The notes below the pieces were generated by a model. It did not search any database and had not been told where the DNA came from. It saw only the letters and a program-made list of their open reading frames with translations. Both the position numbers and the translations under genes were made by a program. Of a stretch of 64,000 nucleotides of DNA, positions 54,229 through 61,377 are shown in pieces (the stretch's first letter is position 1; each line of letters starts with the position of its first letter). The stretch is taken from positions 1 through 64,000 of the forward strand of contig JAXLZK010000010.1 in NCBI GenBank assembly GCA_046350935.1, read 5' to 3'. The DNA is from Nitrobium sp046350935. Its GTDB lineage: Bacteria; Nitrospirota; Thermodesulfovibrionia; Thermodesulfovibrionales; Dissulfurispiraceae.

Positions 54229-55374
54229 TTATGGCCGGTAGTCCGCGGGGTGCGTCCTGTCTCTGTCCTGTGCCGGAAAATACAGACGCACCACCGTACC
54301 GGCATCCTTCTTGCTCTTGATTTCCATATGCCCCTTGTAGTACTGGATGATTTCACGGGTGATGAAAAGTCCGAACCCCCTTCCCTTGTCCCCGGAAAGG
54401 CCGGCCTCCCTGTTTTCGGAAATGCCCGGACCCGTATCCGTGATCTCCACGAGGACGAAATCGGTATCGAAGCGCTTTTCATGCGCTGTCCTGATGGCTA
54501 GGCGCCCGCCCGGGCTCATGGCCTCTATGGCGTTGTTGATCACGTTCAGGACCGCCTGCTCGAACTGGAAGGCCTCGATGGTTACCAGGGGGATGTCCCC
54601 GTATTCGTACACCGTCTCGATGTTTCCCGCATAGGCCTGCATGGAGGTGAACACTTCGATCCTCTTCAACAGCGAATTGATGTCCGACCCGGTCAGCGCG
54701 GCGTCGGGGACGGAGGCGCTGAGGAAGCGCGAGATGAAATTGTCGAGGCGCGATATCTCGTCCTCCATGATCCGGGTGAACTCGATAAGGGTCTGCTCGC
54801 TGGCGTATTTCTCGCGGAGGTGCACCACTGCTCCCTTGATCGCATTCAAGGGGTTTCTGACGCCGTGGGCGAGCGTCGAAGCCGTCTTGCCGATATCGAT
54901 GATCCGCTGCAGGTTCTGGAGCTTGATCGCCATGAGACAGGTGGAGTAGGGAAAGAAGGAGACCATCAGGCTCCTGACCTTGCCGTGCATGTCGCGCACC
55001 GGCTCGACAGAGACGTCGGCATCGATCTGCCCGTGCAGGCAGTTGAAGGAGTACCGCTTGAAGGCCAACGCCTTATTCCTCTTTACCGCGGTGGAAAGCG
55101 CGTCCCTCTCTTCCAGGACGATGCGCGGGAGCACCTCGAAATACTTTTTCCCCATTGCGGTCAGGGGAGGTCGTCCTGTCAGCTCGGCAATCCGTTCGTC
55201 CCAGACGCTGATACGCAGTCTGTTGTCCGTATAAAAAGTGTATGATTGCCCCGCCCTGCCGCTTTTCTGAATCGAACACTGTGCCGTAGAGGATACCATC
55301 AGTCCGTGCTGGAGCACTTCGCAACCCCGTTTTCGCAGTATTTTTACGCCTGTCCCGCACCGGATGCGGAGCAC
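54229..55374 (-). CDS. NtrB-like sensor histidine kinase
   Basis: Up to 381 residues without transmembrane segments. A PAS-like sensor region (RISVWDERIAELTGR to DMHGKVRSLMVSFFPY) precedes the H-box ASTLAHGVRNPLNAIKGA. The N-box NVINNAIEAM, G1 DTGPGIS and G2 GFGLFITREII follow. It should phosphorylate the NtrC-type regulator encoded 192 bp downstream. The start is unsure: GTG at 55374 or ATG near 55300; neither has a clear Shine-Dalgarno. Unlike typical PrsK, it lacks an N-terminal membrane module. Confidence 0.88.
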   Translation of the reverse strand: MLRIRCGTGVKILRKRGCEVLQHGLMVSSTAQCSIQKSGRAGQSYTFYTDNRLRISVWDERIAELTGRPPLTAMGKKYFEVLPRIVLEERDALSTAVKRNKALAFKRYSFNCLHGQIDADVSVEPVRDMHGKVRSLMVSFFPYSTCLMAIKLQNLQRIIDIGKTASTLAHGVRNPLNAIKGAVVHLREKYASEQTLIEFTRIMEDEISRLDNFISRFLSASVPDAALTGSDINSLLKRIEVFTSMQAYAGNIETVYEYGDIPLVTIEAFQFEQAVLNVINNAIEAMSPGGRLAIRTAHEKRFDTDFVLVEITDTGPGISENREAGLSGDKGRGFGLFITREIIQYYKGHMEIKSKKDAGTVVRLYFPAQDRDRTHPADYRP

Positions 55375-55728
55375 ACAGGGCCTCGGGAGGGGGCGACCGC
55401 CCCTCTACTAGATAGTACAAACCATATATATCAACTTTAGCCGAAAATGGGAAAAAGTCAAGCTGGAGACTCGCGAAAGGGCATTCCCCTTCTGCCGGAA
55501 AACCGGACACTTCTCTTTTGGTAAAAATTAGGACATTTCTAAATTGGCTTGACAACATTCCATTTTCCTCTTGCAAATCCCCTCCTCCATTCATAAAATA
55601 ATGCTCTTACCGTTTGAGAAGATTTGTTGCAGTACAGGCGATCATTTTGCATTTTGCAATGACAAGGGACGACGCACCGGGTGAACAGACCCCATCCCGG
55701 CACTTTGTACCGAAGAGGAGAACAGGGA
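55375..55728. other. 354-bp divergent intergenic region
   Basis: This gap separates the divergently transcribed kinase (minus) and radical SAM (plus) genes. It is AT-richer than the surroundings and contains the IS-end-like direct repeat listed at 55505-55547. TTGACA at about 55549-55554 is a possible plus-strand -35 box, but no good -10 lies at the right spacing. Otherwise I see nothing firm. Confidence 0.4.
55505..55547. repeat. Tandem 17-bp repeat resembling a solo insertion-sequence end
   Basis: GGACACTTCTCTTTTGG at 55505-55521 recurs as GGACATTTCTAAATTGG at 55531-55547, 26 bp apart, then CTTGACAACA. Repeated GGACATTTCT units followed by TTGACA are typical of the ends of certain IS21-like elements. 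No transposase or second end is present, so it may be a remnant. The identification rests on pattern recall only. Confidence 0.45.
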
Positions 55729-57180
55729 ATGCCGCCGCAAAAACCCGAAATTACCTTTATTTCGCCGTACGAGGACATCACCGCATACAGCGTACGGCTG
55801 CTCTCTGCCGTCCTGCGGGAGCAGGGGTATCCCACCCGGATCGTCTTCGCCCCTTCCATTCTCGAGGAAGGGGGCTCTGAGCAGGCGTCCCTGGAGAAAC
55901 TTGCCGGAGAGATCCGGCAGGTGGCCGCCGGGTCCTCCCTCATCGGGTTCTCCTTCTTCTCGTGCCATCTGCCCTTCGTCGCCGCTCTGAGCAGGGAGGT
56001 GAAGAAGAGGATAAGCACCCCTCTCCTGTGGGGAGGCAAACATATCACCGCCCAGCCGGACGACGCGGCGGGATACGCAGACATGGTCTGTATCGGGGAG
56101 GGGGAGCTCTCCCTGACAGCGCTCCTGCAGGCCGTCGGAAACGGCGGGGACCCCTCTTCCCTCGCCGGCATCTGGCCGGTCCGGGACGGGACGGTCACGA
56201 AAGGCCTGATCGCCTCCATCGTCCGGGACCTCGACTCCCTTCCCTTCCCCGACTTCTCGATGGAGGGGCACTATCTATGGGACAACAGCACGCTGGTAGA
56301 GCTGTCGGCGCCCCTCATGGAGGAGCAGATCCGGAAGAGCTGCCGTGACAAGACCCTCTACTACCAGACCATGGCTTCGCGGGGCTGCTCCTATAGCTGT
56401 TCCTATTGCTACCATTTCAAGGAGCTGTACAAGGGGCAGCACTACCTGAGGAAAAGGAGCCATGGCAACGTGATCGAAGAGGTCCGTTCGATGCTGGAGA
56501 AGTTTCCCTTTTTCGAGGAAGTCTGCCTCTCGGACGACAACTTCTTTTCCCATGACACTGCGCAACTCCGGGAGTTCGCCGCCCTGTACCGTGAGAAGAT
56601 CGGAAAGCCGCTCCGCTGCCTGGCCCATCCTCACGAAATCAACAGGGAGAAGCTCGCAATCCTGACAGACGCCGGTCTGCAGGAGCTCCAGGTGGGCATC
56701 CAGACGGGGAGCAGGAGCACTCTGAAGCTGTACCGGCGGGGACCCTCGCCCGAGAAGGTCCTGGAAGCGGTTGCTATCGTCAACGAATTCAAGGACCGGC
56801 TGACGCCCTACTACGACTTCATCATCGACAACCCGTATGAGGAGAGGAAGGATGTCCTGGAGACCCTGCGCCTGATCACCCGCTTCCCGCGCCCCTATCG
56901 CCTCAACGTCTTCTCCCTCACCTTCTTTCCGGGCACGGAGCTGTACGGCAAGGCGCTCCGGGACGGGCGGATTGCGGACAGCACCAAGACCTGGCAGTTC
57001 AGCGGGAAAAGCTATCTCAATTTTCTCTTCCTGCACATCTTCACCCGCTCCTTTCCCCAGTGGCTCCTCCGTCTCCTCCTCTCGAAGCCCGCCGTCGCCC
57101 TGCTTGACAACAAGCCGGCCGCCTCCCTTCTCTACTCGCTGAAGGGATTCCTCAAGAAAACGCTGCACCGGGCTTCCTAG
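55729..57180 (+). CDS. B12-binding-type radical SAM protein
   Basis: 483 residues. The N-terminal ~170 residues form a cobalamin-binding-like Rossmann domain (ITFISPYEDITAYSVRLL, GFSFFSCHLPFV, LLWGGKHIT, CIGEGE), although the usual DxHxxG cobalamin motif is absent. The radical SAM cluster is C220, C224, C227 in RGCSYSCSYCYHF. The rest resembles BchE/hopanoid-type enzymes. The ATG at 55729 follows GAGGAG and starts the domain directly. It is monocistronic on the plus strand; its product is unknown and a link to EPS is not shown. Confidence 0.85.
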   Translation: MPPQKPEITFISPYEDITAYSVRLLSAVLREQGYPTRIVFAPSILEEGGSEQASLEKLAGEIRQVAAGSSLIGFSFFSCHLPFVAALSREVKKRISTPLLWGGKHITAQPDDAAGYADMVCIGEGELSLTALLQAVGNGGDPSSLAGIWPVRDGTVTKGLIASIVRDLDSLPFPDFSMEGHYLWDNSTLVELSAPLMEEQIRKSCRDKTLYYQTMASRGCSYSCSYCYHFKELYKGQHYLRKRSHGNVIEEVRSMLEKFPFFEEVCLSDDNFFSHDTAQLREFAALYREKIGKPLRCLAHPHEINREKLAILTDAGLQELQVGIQTGSRSTLKLYRRGPSPEKVLEAVAIVNEFKDRLTPYYDFIIDNPYEERKDVLETLRLITRFPRPYRLNVFSLTFFPGTELYGKALRDGRIADSTKTWQFSGKSYLNFLFLHIFTRSFPQWLLRLLLSKPAVALLDNKPAASLLYSLKGFLKKTLHRAS

Positions 57181-57192
57181 CGGGTGTATTTC

Positions 57193-57253
57193 TGTAAAGT
57201 CTTCCGTCGCGTGTAAGAATATCCGCCGCCCTTTTATCGGAATTGTTTACAGA
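57193..57253 (+). promoter_or_regulatory. Candidate enhancer sites for a sigma-54 activator
   Basis: Two 19-bp direct repeats, TGTAAAGTCTTCCGTCGCG at 57193 and TGTAAGAATATCCGCCGCC at 57212, lie in tandem (pattern TGTAA-N6-TCCGYCGC). TCTGTAAA at 57191-57198 is also mirrored by TTTACAGA at 57246-57253. They lie 60-120 bp upstream of the sigma-54 promoter at 57314, the usual place for NtrC-type activator binding. The regulator at 52687-54036 is the obvious candidate; this link is inference. Confidence 0.5.
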
Positions 57254-57313
57254 TATGCCCCGCTGCGCGGAGGGCGCCCCCGCAATTCCCTTCCACATCA
57301 ACCCTCTGCGTAA

Positions 57314-57330
57314 CTGGCATGGGGATTGCT
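57314..57330 (+). promoter_or_regulatory. Sigma-54 (-24/-12) promoter of the PEP-CTERM gene
   Basis: TGGCATGGGGATTGCT matches the sigma-54 consensus TGGCACG-N4-TTGCW, with the exact spacing (GG at 57316-57317, GC at 57328-57329). Transcription would start near 57341, leaving a 158-nt leader that contains a CGGCCC/GGGCCG hairpin at about 57451-57469 before the Shine-Dalgarno. Confidence 0.75.
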
Positions 57331-57498
57331 TTTAAATTGCTGACGGATGCTCTTCGATTGCTGTCAGCGGTGAAAGAGAACCTGAGCCGGCCCCTGCGTC
57401 TTTCCTTCCCCTCCCCTCGCGCATCGAAAATCATCGCCCTTGAACAAAGCGGCCCTTTTCAAGGGCCGACCATTCAAGCACAAAAGGAGGTGAGAAAG

Positions 57499-58341
57499 AT
57501 GAAAAAAACATCTGTTGTATGCGCAGCCGTCCTTGCGGTCTTTCTGACCGCTGCAGCTGCGCCGCATGCACAGGCAGCGCCCCTGCTCGGTATCGATCCG
57601 ACGGGCAGCGGGGCCTACAGTGTGCATACCGATCTTATGACCCATATGACGGACACCGGGCTCCTCACATCCGGAGCACAGAACACGATGGAGTTCATCT
57701 ACCAGGGACGCGTCGGCACCCTGCAATTCACAGGGACACCGCTCACTCCCGCCGCACTGAACAACTCCTACGAGCTCACTATTCAGACACGGCTGCCCGA
57801 ATCCATCACCAACCAGGTCTCCCTCGCCGATTCGCAGGGAGCGGTCCATCAGACTACCCTGCTGGGCAGTGCGCAGAACAGTGAGGCACTGGTGGAGATG
57901 TTTTTCGATTCCTCGCCCGATGCGAACCCGAAAAACGGCTCCGGCTACGGCGACGGGGTAAAGGTGCTCACCGGGCGTCTGCAGAGCATGGATGCCCTCC
58001 TCGATACCGTTGCCGCACCGCAGGGAGCGAGGACCTCCAACGGCTCCTTTACCGCCCATTTCACTATCGATACGGTCAACGGGGCATACCTCGACATCAC
58101 CAACGCCGGCATCACCGGCCTCACCATGACAGGGACGATGAATGAGCCTCCCTTCTTTACGCCCGCCTCCCTCTGGGACGGTACTGCGTCGGCAGGGGGG
58201 ACCCTGGTGAAGGTGGATGCGTCCACCTCTTTTACCGCCTCCGGGCCTTCCGCCGTCATCCCGGAGCCCTCCACCCTCCTGCTCCTCGGAGCGGGAATGC
58301 TGGGCCTGCTCGGGGCCTCGCGCAGGAGGAAGAGTACGTAG
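57499..58341 (+). CDS. PEP-CTERM-sorted exported protein
   Basis: 280 residues. A Sec signal (MKKTSVVCAAVLAVFLTAAAAPHAQA) opens the protein. A Thr/Ser/Gly-rich beta-type body follows (LQFTGTPLTPAALNNSYELT, GSGYGDGVKVLTGRLQS). The C-terminus is the sorting signal VIPEPSTLLLLGAGMLGLLG followed by RRRK. Exosortase would cut near PEP and the protein would be surface-attached or released with the EPS. A near-perfect AAGGAGGTGA Shine-Dalgarno places the start at 57499. It is controlled by the sigma-54 promoter upstream. The function of the body is unknown; adhesive or floc-forming proteins of this type are known. The exosortase gene itself is not in this window. Confidence 0.9.
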   Translation: MKKTSVVCAAVLAVFLTAAAAPHAQAAPLLGIDPTGSGAYSVHTDLMTHMTDTGLLTSGAQNTMEFIYQGRVGTLQFTGTPLTPAALNNSYELTIQTRLPESITNQVSLADSQGAVHQTTLLGSAQNSEALVEMFFDSSPDANPKNGSGYGDGVKVLTGRLQSMDALLDTVAAPQGARTSNGSFTAHFTIDTVNGAYLDITNAGITGLTMTGTMNEPPFFTPASLWDGTASAGGTLVKVDASTSFTASGPSAVIPEPSTLLLLGAGMLGLLGASRRRKST

Positions 58342-58356
58342 GAGACGCCCTGTTCA

Positions 58357-58382
58357 GGACGACGCCGGAAGCGGCGTCGTCC
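58357..58382 (+). terminator. Stem-loop after the PEP-CTERM gene
   Basis: GGACGACGCC (58357-58366), a 6-nt loop, then GGCGTCGTCC (58373-58382) make a perfect 10-bp stem just 15 bp after the stop codon. No strong T-tract follows, so it may stabilise the mRNA or act as a weak terminator. Confidence 0.6.
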
Positions 58383-58395
58383 GCTCTCCTCCCGT

Positions 58396-58425
58396 TTGAC
58401 AGGAGCCACATTCTACTGATTTAAT
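58396..58425 (+). promoter_or_regulatory. Sigma-70-type promoter of ilvE giving a near-leaderless transcript
   Basis: TTGACA at 58396-58401 and TTTAAT at 58420-58425 are separated by 18 bp. Transcription should begin about 7 bases after the -10 box, at 58432 or so, while the ilvE ATG is at 58433. No Shine-Dalgarno lies between. Confidence 0.6.
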
Positions 58426-58432
58426 AAAACGT

Positions 58433-59350
58433 ATGATCAACAAGACGGAAAAAATATGGATGAACGGAAAACTGATCGATTGGGAGAGCGCCACCGTCCA
58501 TATTATGACCCATACCCTCCATTACGGACTCGGCGCCTTCGAGGGCATCCGCTGCTACAAGACCCCGAAAGGCCCCGCTATCTTCAGGCTCGATGAGCAT
58601 GTGCGGAGGCTCTTTCATTCCGCGCACATCTTCCTTATGGAGATCCCCTATTCGGAGGAGGAAATCAGAAAGGCGCTCGTAGAAACGGTGCGGGCGAACA
58701 GACTTGAGGAGTGCTACCTGCGGCCCCTCGTGTATATCGGGTATGGGGCGATGGGCCTCTACCCAAGAGGGAACCCTATCCAGGTCGCTGTTGCCGCATG
58801 GCCGTGGGGTGCGTATCTGGGCGAGGACGGGCTCGAGAAAGGCATACGGGTAAAAGTATCGTCCTTTGTCCGGAACCATGTCAACTCACAGATGTCCCGC
58901 GGCAAGATCTGCGGCTACTATGTCAATTCCCAGATCGCGAAAAAGGAGGCCGTCTCCTGCGGGTACGATGAAGCCCTGCTTCTCGATACTGAAGGCTATG
59001 TGGCTGAGGGGAGCGGGGAGAACATCTTCATTGTGCGGAACGGAATCCTGAAAACCACCCCCCTCACCTCGGTCCTGGAAGGCATCACCCGCAGCAGCAT
59101 CATGAGCCTCGCAAAGGACGCGGGGATGGAAGTACGGGAGGAGCGGTTCACCCGCGATGAAGTCTACATCTGCGACGAGGCGTTCTTTACCGGCACCGCT
59201 GCGGAGGTCACGCCTATCAGGGAGCTGGACAGCAGAACGATCGGAGAGGGCAGGGCGGGCACCGTGACCCGGAAGCTGCAGAAGCTATTCTTCGATGCGG
59301 TAAAGGGCAGGAACAAAAAGTACGGCTCCTGGCTCACGTATGTGAAGTAG
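58433..59350 (+). CDS. ilvE: Branched-chain amino acid aminotransferase
   Basis: A 305-residue fold-type IV PLP enzyme that transaminates Val, Leu and Ile with 2-oxoglutarate in the cytoplasm. TLHYGLGAFEGIRCYKTPKGPAIFRLDEHVRR is the family N-terminus. The PLP Lys lies in MSRGKICGYYVNSQIAK, and EGSGENIFIVRNG and SSIMSLAKDAGMEV complete the cofactor and substrate site. Length is standard. It is preceded by a promoter so close that the mRNA is probably leaderless, and followed by a strong bidirectional hairpin. Confidence 0.95.
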   Translation: MINKTEKIWMNGKLIDWESATVHIMTHTLHYGLGAFEGIRCYKTPKGPAIFRLDEHVRRLFHSAHIFLMEIPYSEEEIRKALVETVRANRLEECYLRPLVYIGYGAMGLYPRGNPIQVAVAAWPWGAYLGEDGLEKGIRVKVSSFVRNHVNSQMSRGKICGYYVNSQIAKKEAVSCGYDEALLLDTEGYVAEGSGENIFIVRNGILKTTPLTSVLEGITRSSIMSLAKDAGMEVREERFTRDEVYICDEAFFTGTAAEVTPIRELDSRTIGEGRAGTVTRKLQKLFFDAVKGRNKKYGSWLTYVK

Positions 59351-59375
59351 TTGGGAGGCGCGGCAGGAATAAAAA

Positions 59376-59402
59376 GGGCGGCCGTACGGTCGCCCCTTTT
59401 TT
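59376..59402. terminator. Bidirectional rho-independent terminator between ilvE and the cytochrome gene
   Basis: GGGCGGCC, loop GTAC, GGTCGCCC (one G-T pair) form an 8-bp stem at 59376-59395. It is flanked by A5 on the left and T6 on the right, so it can stop transcription from both converging genes. Confidence 0.85.
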
Positions 59403-59418
59403 GTGCTGCTCTGCCACT

Positions 59419-59736
59419 TTATTTCTTGTGGCACTTCGCACAGTTGTCCTTGTCGGTGGTGTTGAAGGCCTTCGTGCCGTCATGGCATGCACCGCAATTC
59501 TTGCCTTCCTTCATCTCCGCCATCGTTAGCTTGGCGGAGCCCTTCTTCATCTGGAAGATCTTGGTGTGACAGTCATTGCACTTCAGGCCCTTGTCGGCAT
59601 GAGTCTTCCCGTCAAAGGTGACCTTCCCCGCCCCGCCGCCGGCGAACTCCACAACCTTGCCCGGAGGAACAGCCATGGCGCTTCCGATAAACACCACAGC
59701 GATCAAAACAGTTAAAATTGCCGCAAAAATCCTCAT
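59419..59736 (-). CDS. Periplasmic triheme c7-type cytochrome
   Basis: 105 residues. The signal peptide MRIFAAILTVLIAVVFIGSAMA precedes a small domain with three CxxCH haem sites: C53-C56-H57, C81-C84-H85 and C99-C102-H103. Other histidines such as H46 may serve as axial ligands. It matches the c(7)-type triheme family of metal- and sulfur-reducing anaerobes and would carry electrons in the periplasm. The ATG at 59736 follows GGGGGTGA; a longer upstream reading is rejected. It is transcribed alone from a full-consensus sigma-54 promoter. Confidence 0.92.
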   Translation of the reverse strand: MRIFAAILTVLIAVVFIGSAMAVPPGKVVEFAGGGAGKVTFDGKTHADKGLKCNDCHTKIFQMKKGSAKLTMAEMKEGKNCGACHDGTKAFNTTDKDNCAKCHKK

Positions 59737-59771
59737 GTACTCACCCCCTTTCCCTTTTGGAATAGATATTA

Positions 59772-59786
59772 GCAACAAACGTGCCA
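59772..59786 (-). promoter_or_regulatory. Sigma-54 (-24/-12) promoter of the cytochrome gene
   Basis: On the minus strand the sequence reads TGGCACGTTTGTTGCT, identical to the consensus TGGCACG-N4-TTGCW with correct spacing. Transcription would begin near 59760, about 24 nt before the start codon. No obvious activator repeat like the one at 57193 is seen upstream. Confidence 0.85.
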
Positions 59787-59922
59787 CCCGCATTCCCCTT
59801 AAGTCTACTACATTTTTCGCGGGAGCAAAAGCTCTTTTTTCCCCTTTTGGGGAGGTGTCTCTCCGAAAAGGAAAGCATGCCCCGCCTCTGTGCGCGCCCG
59901 GAGCGGGGAATTCCCTTCCGGA

Positions 59923-61377
59923 TCAGCGCAGCTTCTTCTTCAGGAGCTCGTTCAGCAGTTGAGGGTTTGCCTTGCCTTTCATCGCCTTCATCACCTGTCC
60001 GACGAAGAAGCCCATCAGTTTCTCCTCCCCGGCGCGGAACCTCTCCGCTTCCGCAGGGTTCTTTGCGATGATTTCGTCCACGGCAGCCTCGATGGCCCCC
60101 TCATCGCTTATCTGCACCAGCCCCTTTTCCTTCACCACCGCCCCGGCATCTTTACCGGTGCGGTACATCTCCTCGAACACCGTCTTCGCGATCTTGCCGC
60201 TGATGGTCCCGTCGTCGATGAGCTGCAGCATGCCGGCAAGCTGCGCAGGCCTGACCGGGCAGTCTTCGACGGCTTTCCCCTCCTCGTTGAGCAGCCGCAT
60301 CAGCTCCCCCATCATCCAGTTCGATACCGCCTTGGGCTGCCCCCCCGCCTTTACCGCCTCTTCATACCATCCGGCGATGGACCTCTCGGAGGTGAGCAGG
60401 TCCGCATCGTACTCGGGAAGTCCGTAGTCGGAGACGAAGCGTCCGCGCCGGGCGTCGGGGAGCTCGGGCAGGGAGGAGGCGGCCGCCTCGATGGTTTCCG
60501 GCGCGGTCACGAGAGGCACCAGGTCGGGATCGGGGAAATAGCGGTAGTCGTGCGCTTCCTCCTTCGACCTCATGGAATGCGTCACTCCCGCAGCGGAATC
60601 CCAGAGCCTCGTCTCCTGGACGACCTTTCCCCCGTCCTCCAGCACCTGTATCTGGCGTTTTATTTCGTATTCCAGCGCCTTCTCCACGAACCGGAAGGAG
60701 TTCATGTTTTTCAATTCCGCCTTCACCCCGAACTCCTTCCGCCCAACCGGACGCACCGAAACGTTCGCGTCGCACCGGAGGGAGCCCTGCTCCATGTTCC
60801 CGTCGCAGACACCGAGGTACCTGACAATGCTCCGCAGCTTCCGCATATACTCCGCCGCCTCGCGGGGGCTCCTGATGTCGGGCTCGGACACGATCTCCAT
60901 GAGGGGGACTCCGGCCCGGTTCAGGTCCACGAGGCTGTAATTTCCCGCGCCCTCGTGAATGTTCTTCCCTGCGTCGTCCTCCATATGGATCCGGGTGATG
61001 CCGATCCTCTTCACCGCGCCGTCCACAACGATCTCCACGAACCCTCCCTCGCACAGGGGCAGCTCGTACTGGCTTATCTGGTATCCCTTGGGGAGGTCGG
61101 GATAGAAGTAGTTCTTCCGGGCGAACCTGCTGTACGGCGAGATCCTGCAGTGCGTGGCAAGCCCCGTCTTGACGGCGAACTCCACCGCTTTCCTGTTCAG
61201 AACGGGGAGCACTCCCGGCATGCCGGTGCAGACGGGGCACGTCTGGGTGTTGGGTTCCGCGCCGAATTTTGTGGAGCACCCGCAAAAAAGCTTCGTCTCC
61301 GTGAGCATCTGCGCGTGGACTTCCAGCCCGATGACCGCTTCGTAGGCATCGAAAATTCCCGCTGCTTCCGTTCTCAT
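59923..61377 (-). CDS. gatB: Asp-tRNA(Asn)/Glu-tRNA(Gln) amidotransferase subunit B
   Basis: 484 residues. GatB binds mis-acylated tRNA and activates the glutamyl or aspartyl group for amidation. IGLEVHAQMLTETKLFCGCSTKFG and CPVCTGMPGVLPVLN hold the zinc Cys pairs; YPDLPKGYQISQYELPLC and HMEDDAGKNIH are family signatures. The YqeY-like tail domain (IAGWYEEAVKAGGQPKAVSNWM to LLNELLKKKLR) is complete. The ATG at 61377 overlaps the gatA stop as ATGA. gatC is not in this window. Confidence 0.97.
   Translation of the reverse strand: MRTEAAGIFDAYEAVIGLEVHAQMLTETKLFCGCSTKFGAEPNTQTCPVCTGMPGVLPVLNRKAVEFAVKTGLATHCRISPYSRFARKNYFYPDLPKGYQISQYELPLCEGGFVEIVVDGAVKRIGITRIHMEDDAGKNIHEGAGNYSLVDLNRAGVPLMEIVSEPDIRSPREAAEYMRKLRSIVRYLGVCDGNMEQGSLRCDANVSVRPVGRKEFGVKAELKNMNSFRFVEKALEYEIKRQIQVLEDGGKVVQETRLWDSAAGVTHSMRSKEEAHDYRYFPDPDLVPLVTAPETIEAAASSLPELPDARRGRFVSDYGLPEYDADLLTSERSIAGWYEEAVKAGGQPKAVSNWMMGELMRLLNEEGKAVEDCPVRPAQLAGMLQLIDDGTISGKIAKTVFEEMYRTGKDAGAVVKEKGLVQISDEGAIEAAVDEIIAKNPAEAERFRAGEEKLMGFFVGQVMKAMKGKANPQLLNELLKKKLR

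Noticed and set aside
55375..58341. Exosortase (XrtA/EpsH) gene near the PEP-CTERM protein
   Set aside because: No multi-pass membrane protein with exosortase Cys/Arg/His features is present in this interval or elsewhere in the window.
59821..59840. Plus-strand terminator GAGC-AAAA-GCTC followed by T6
   Set aside because: The stem is only 4-5 bp and no plus-strand gene ends before it; it lies between two minus-strand genes.
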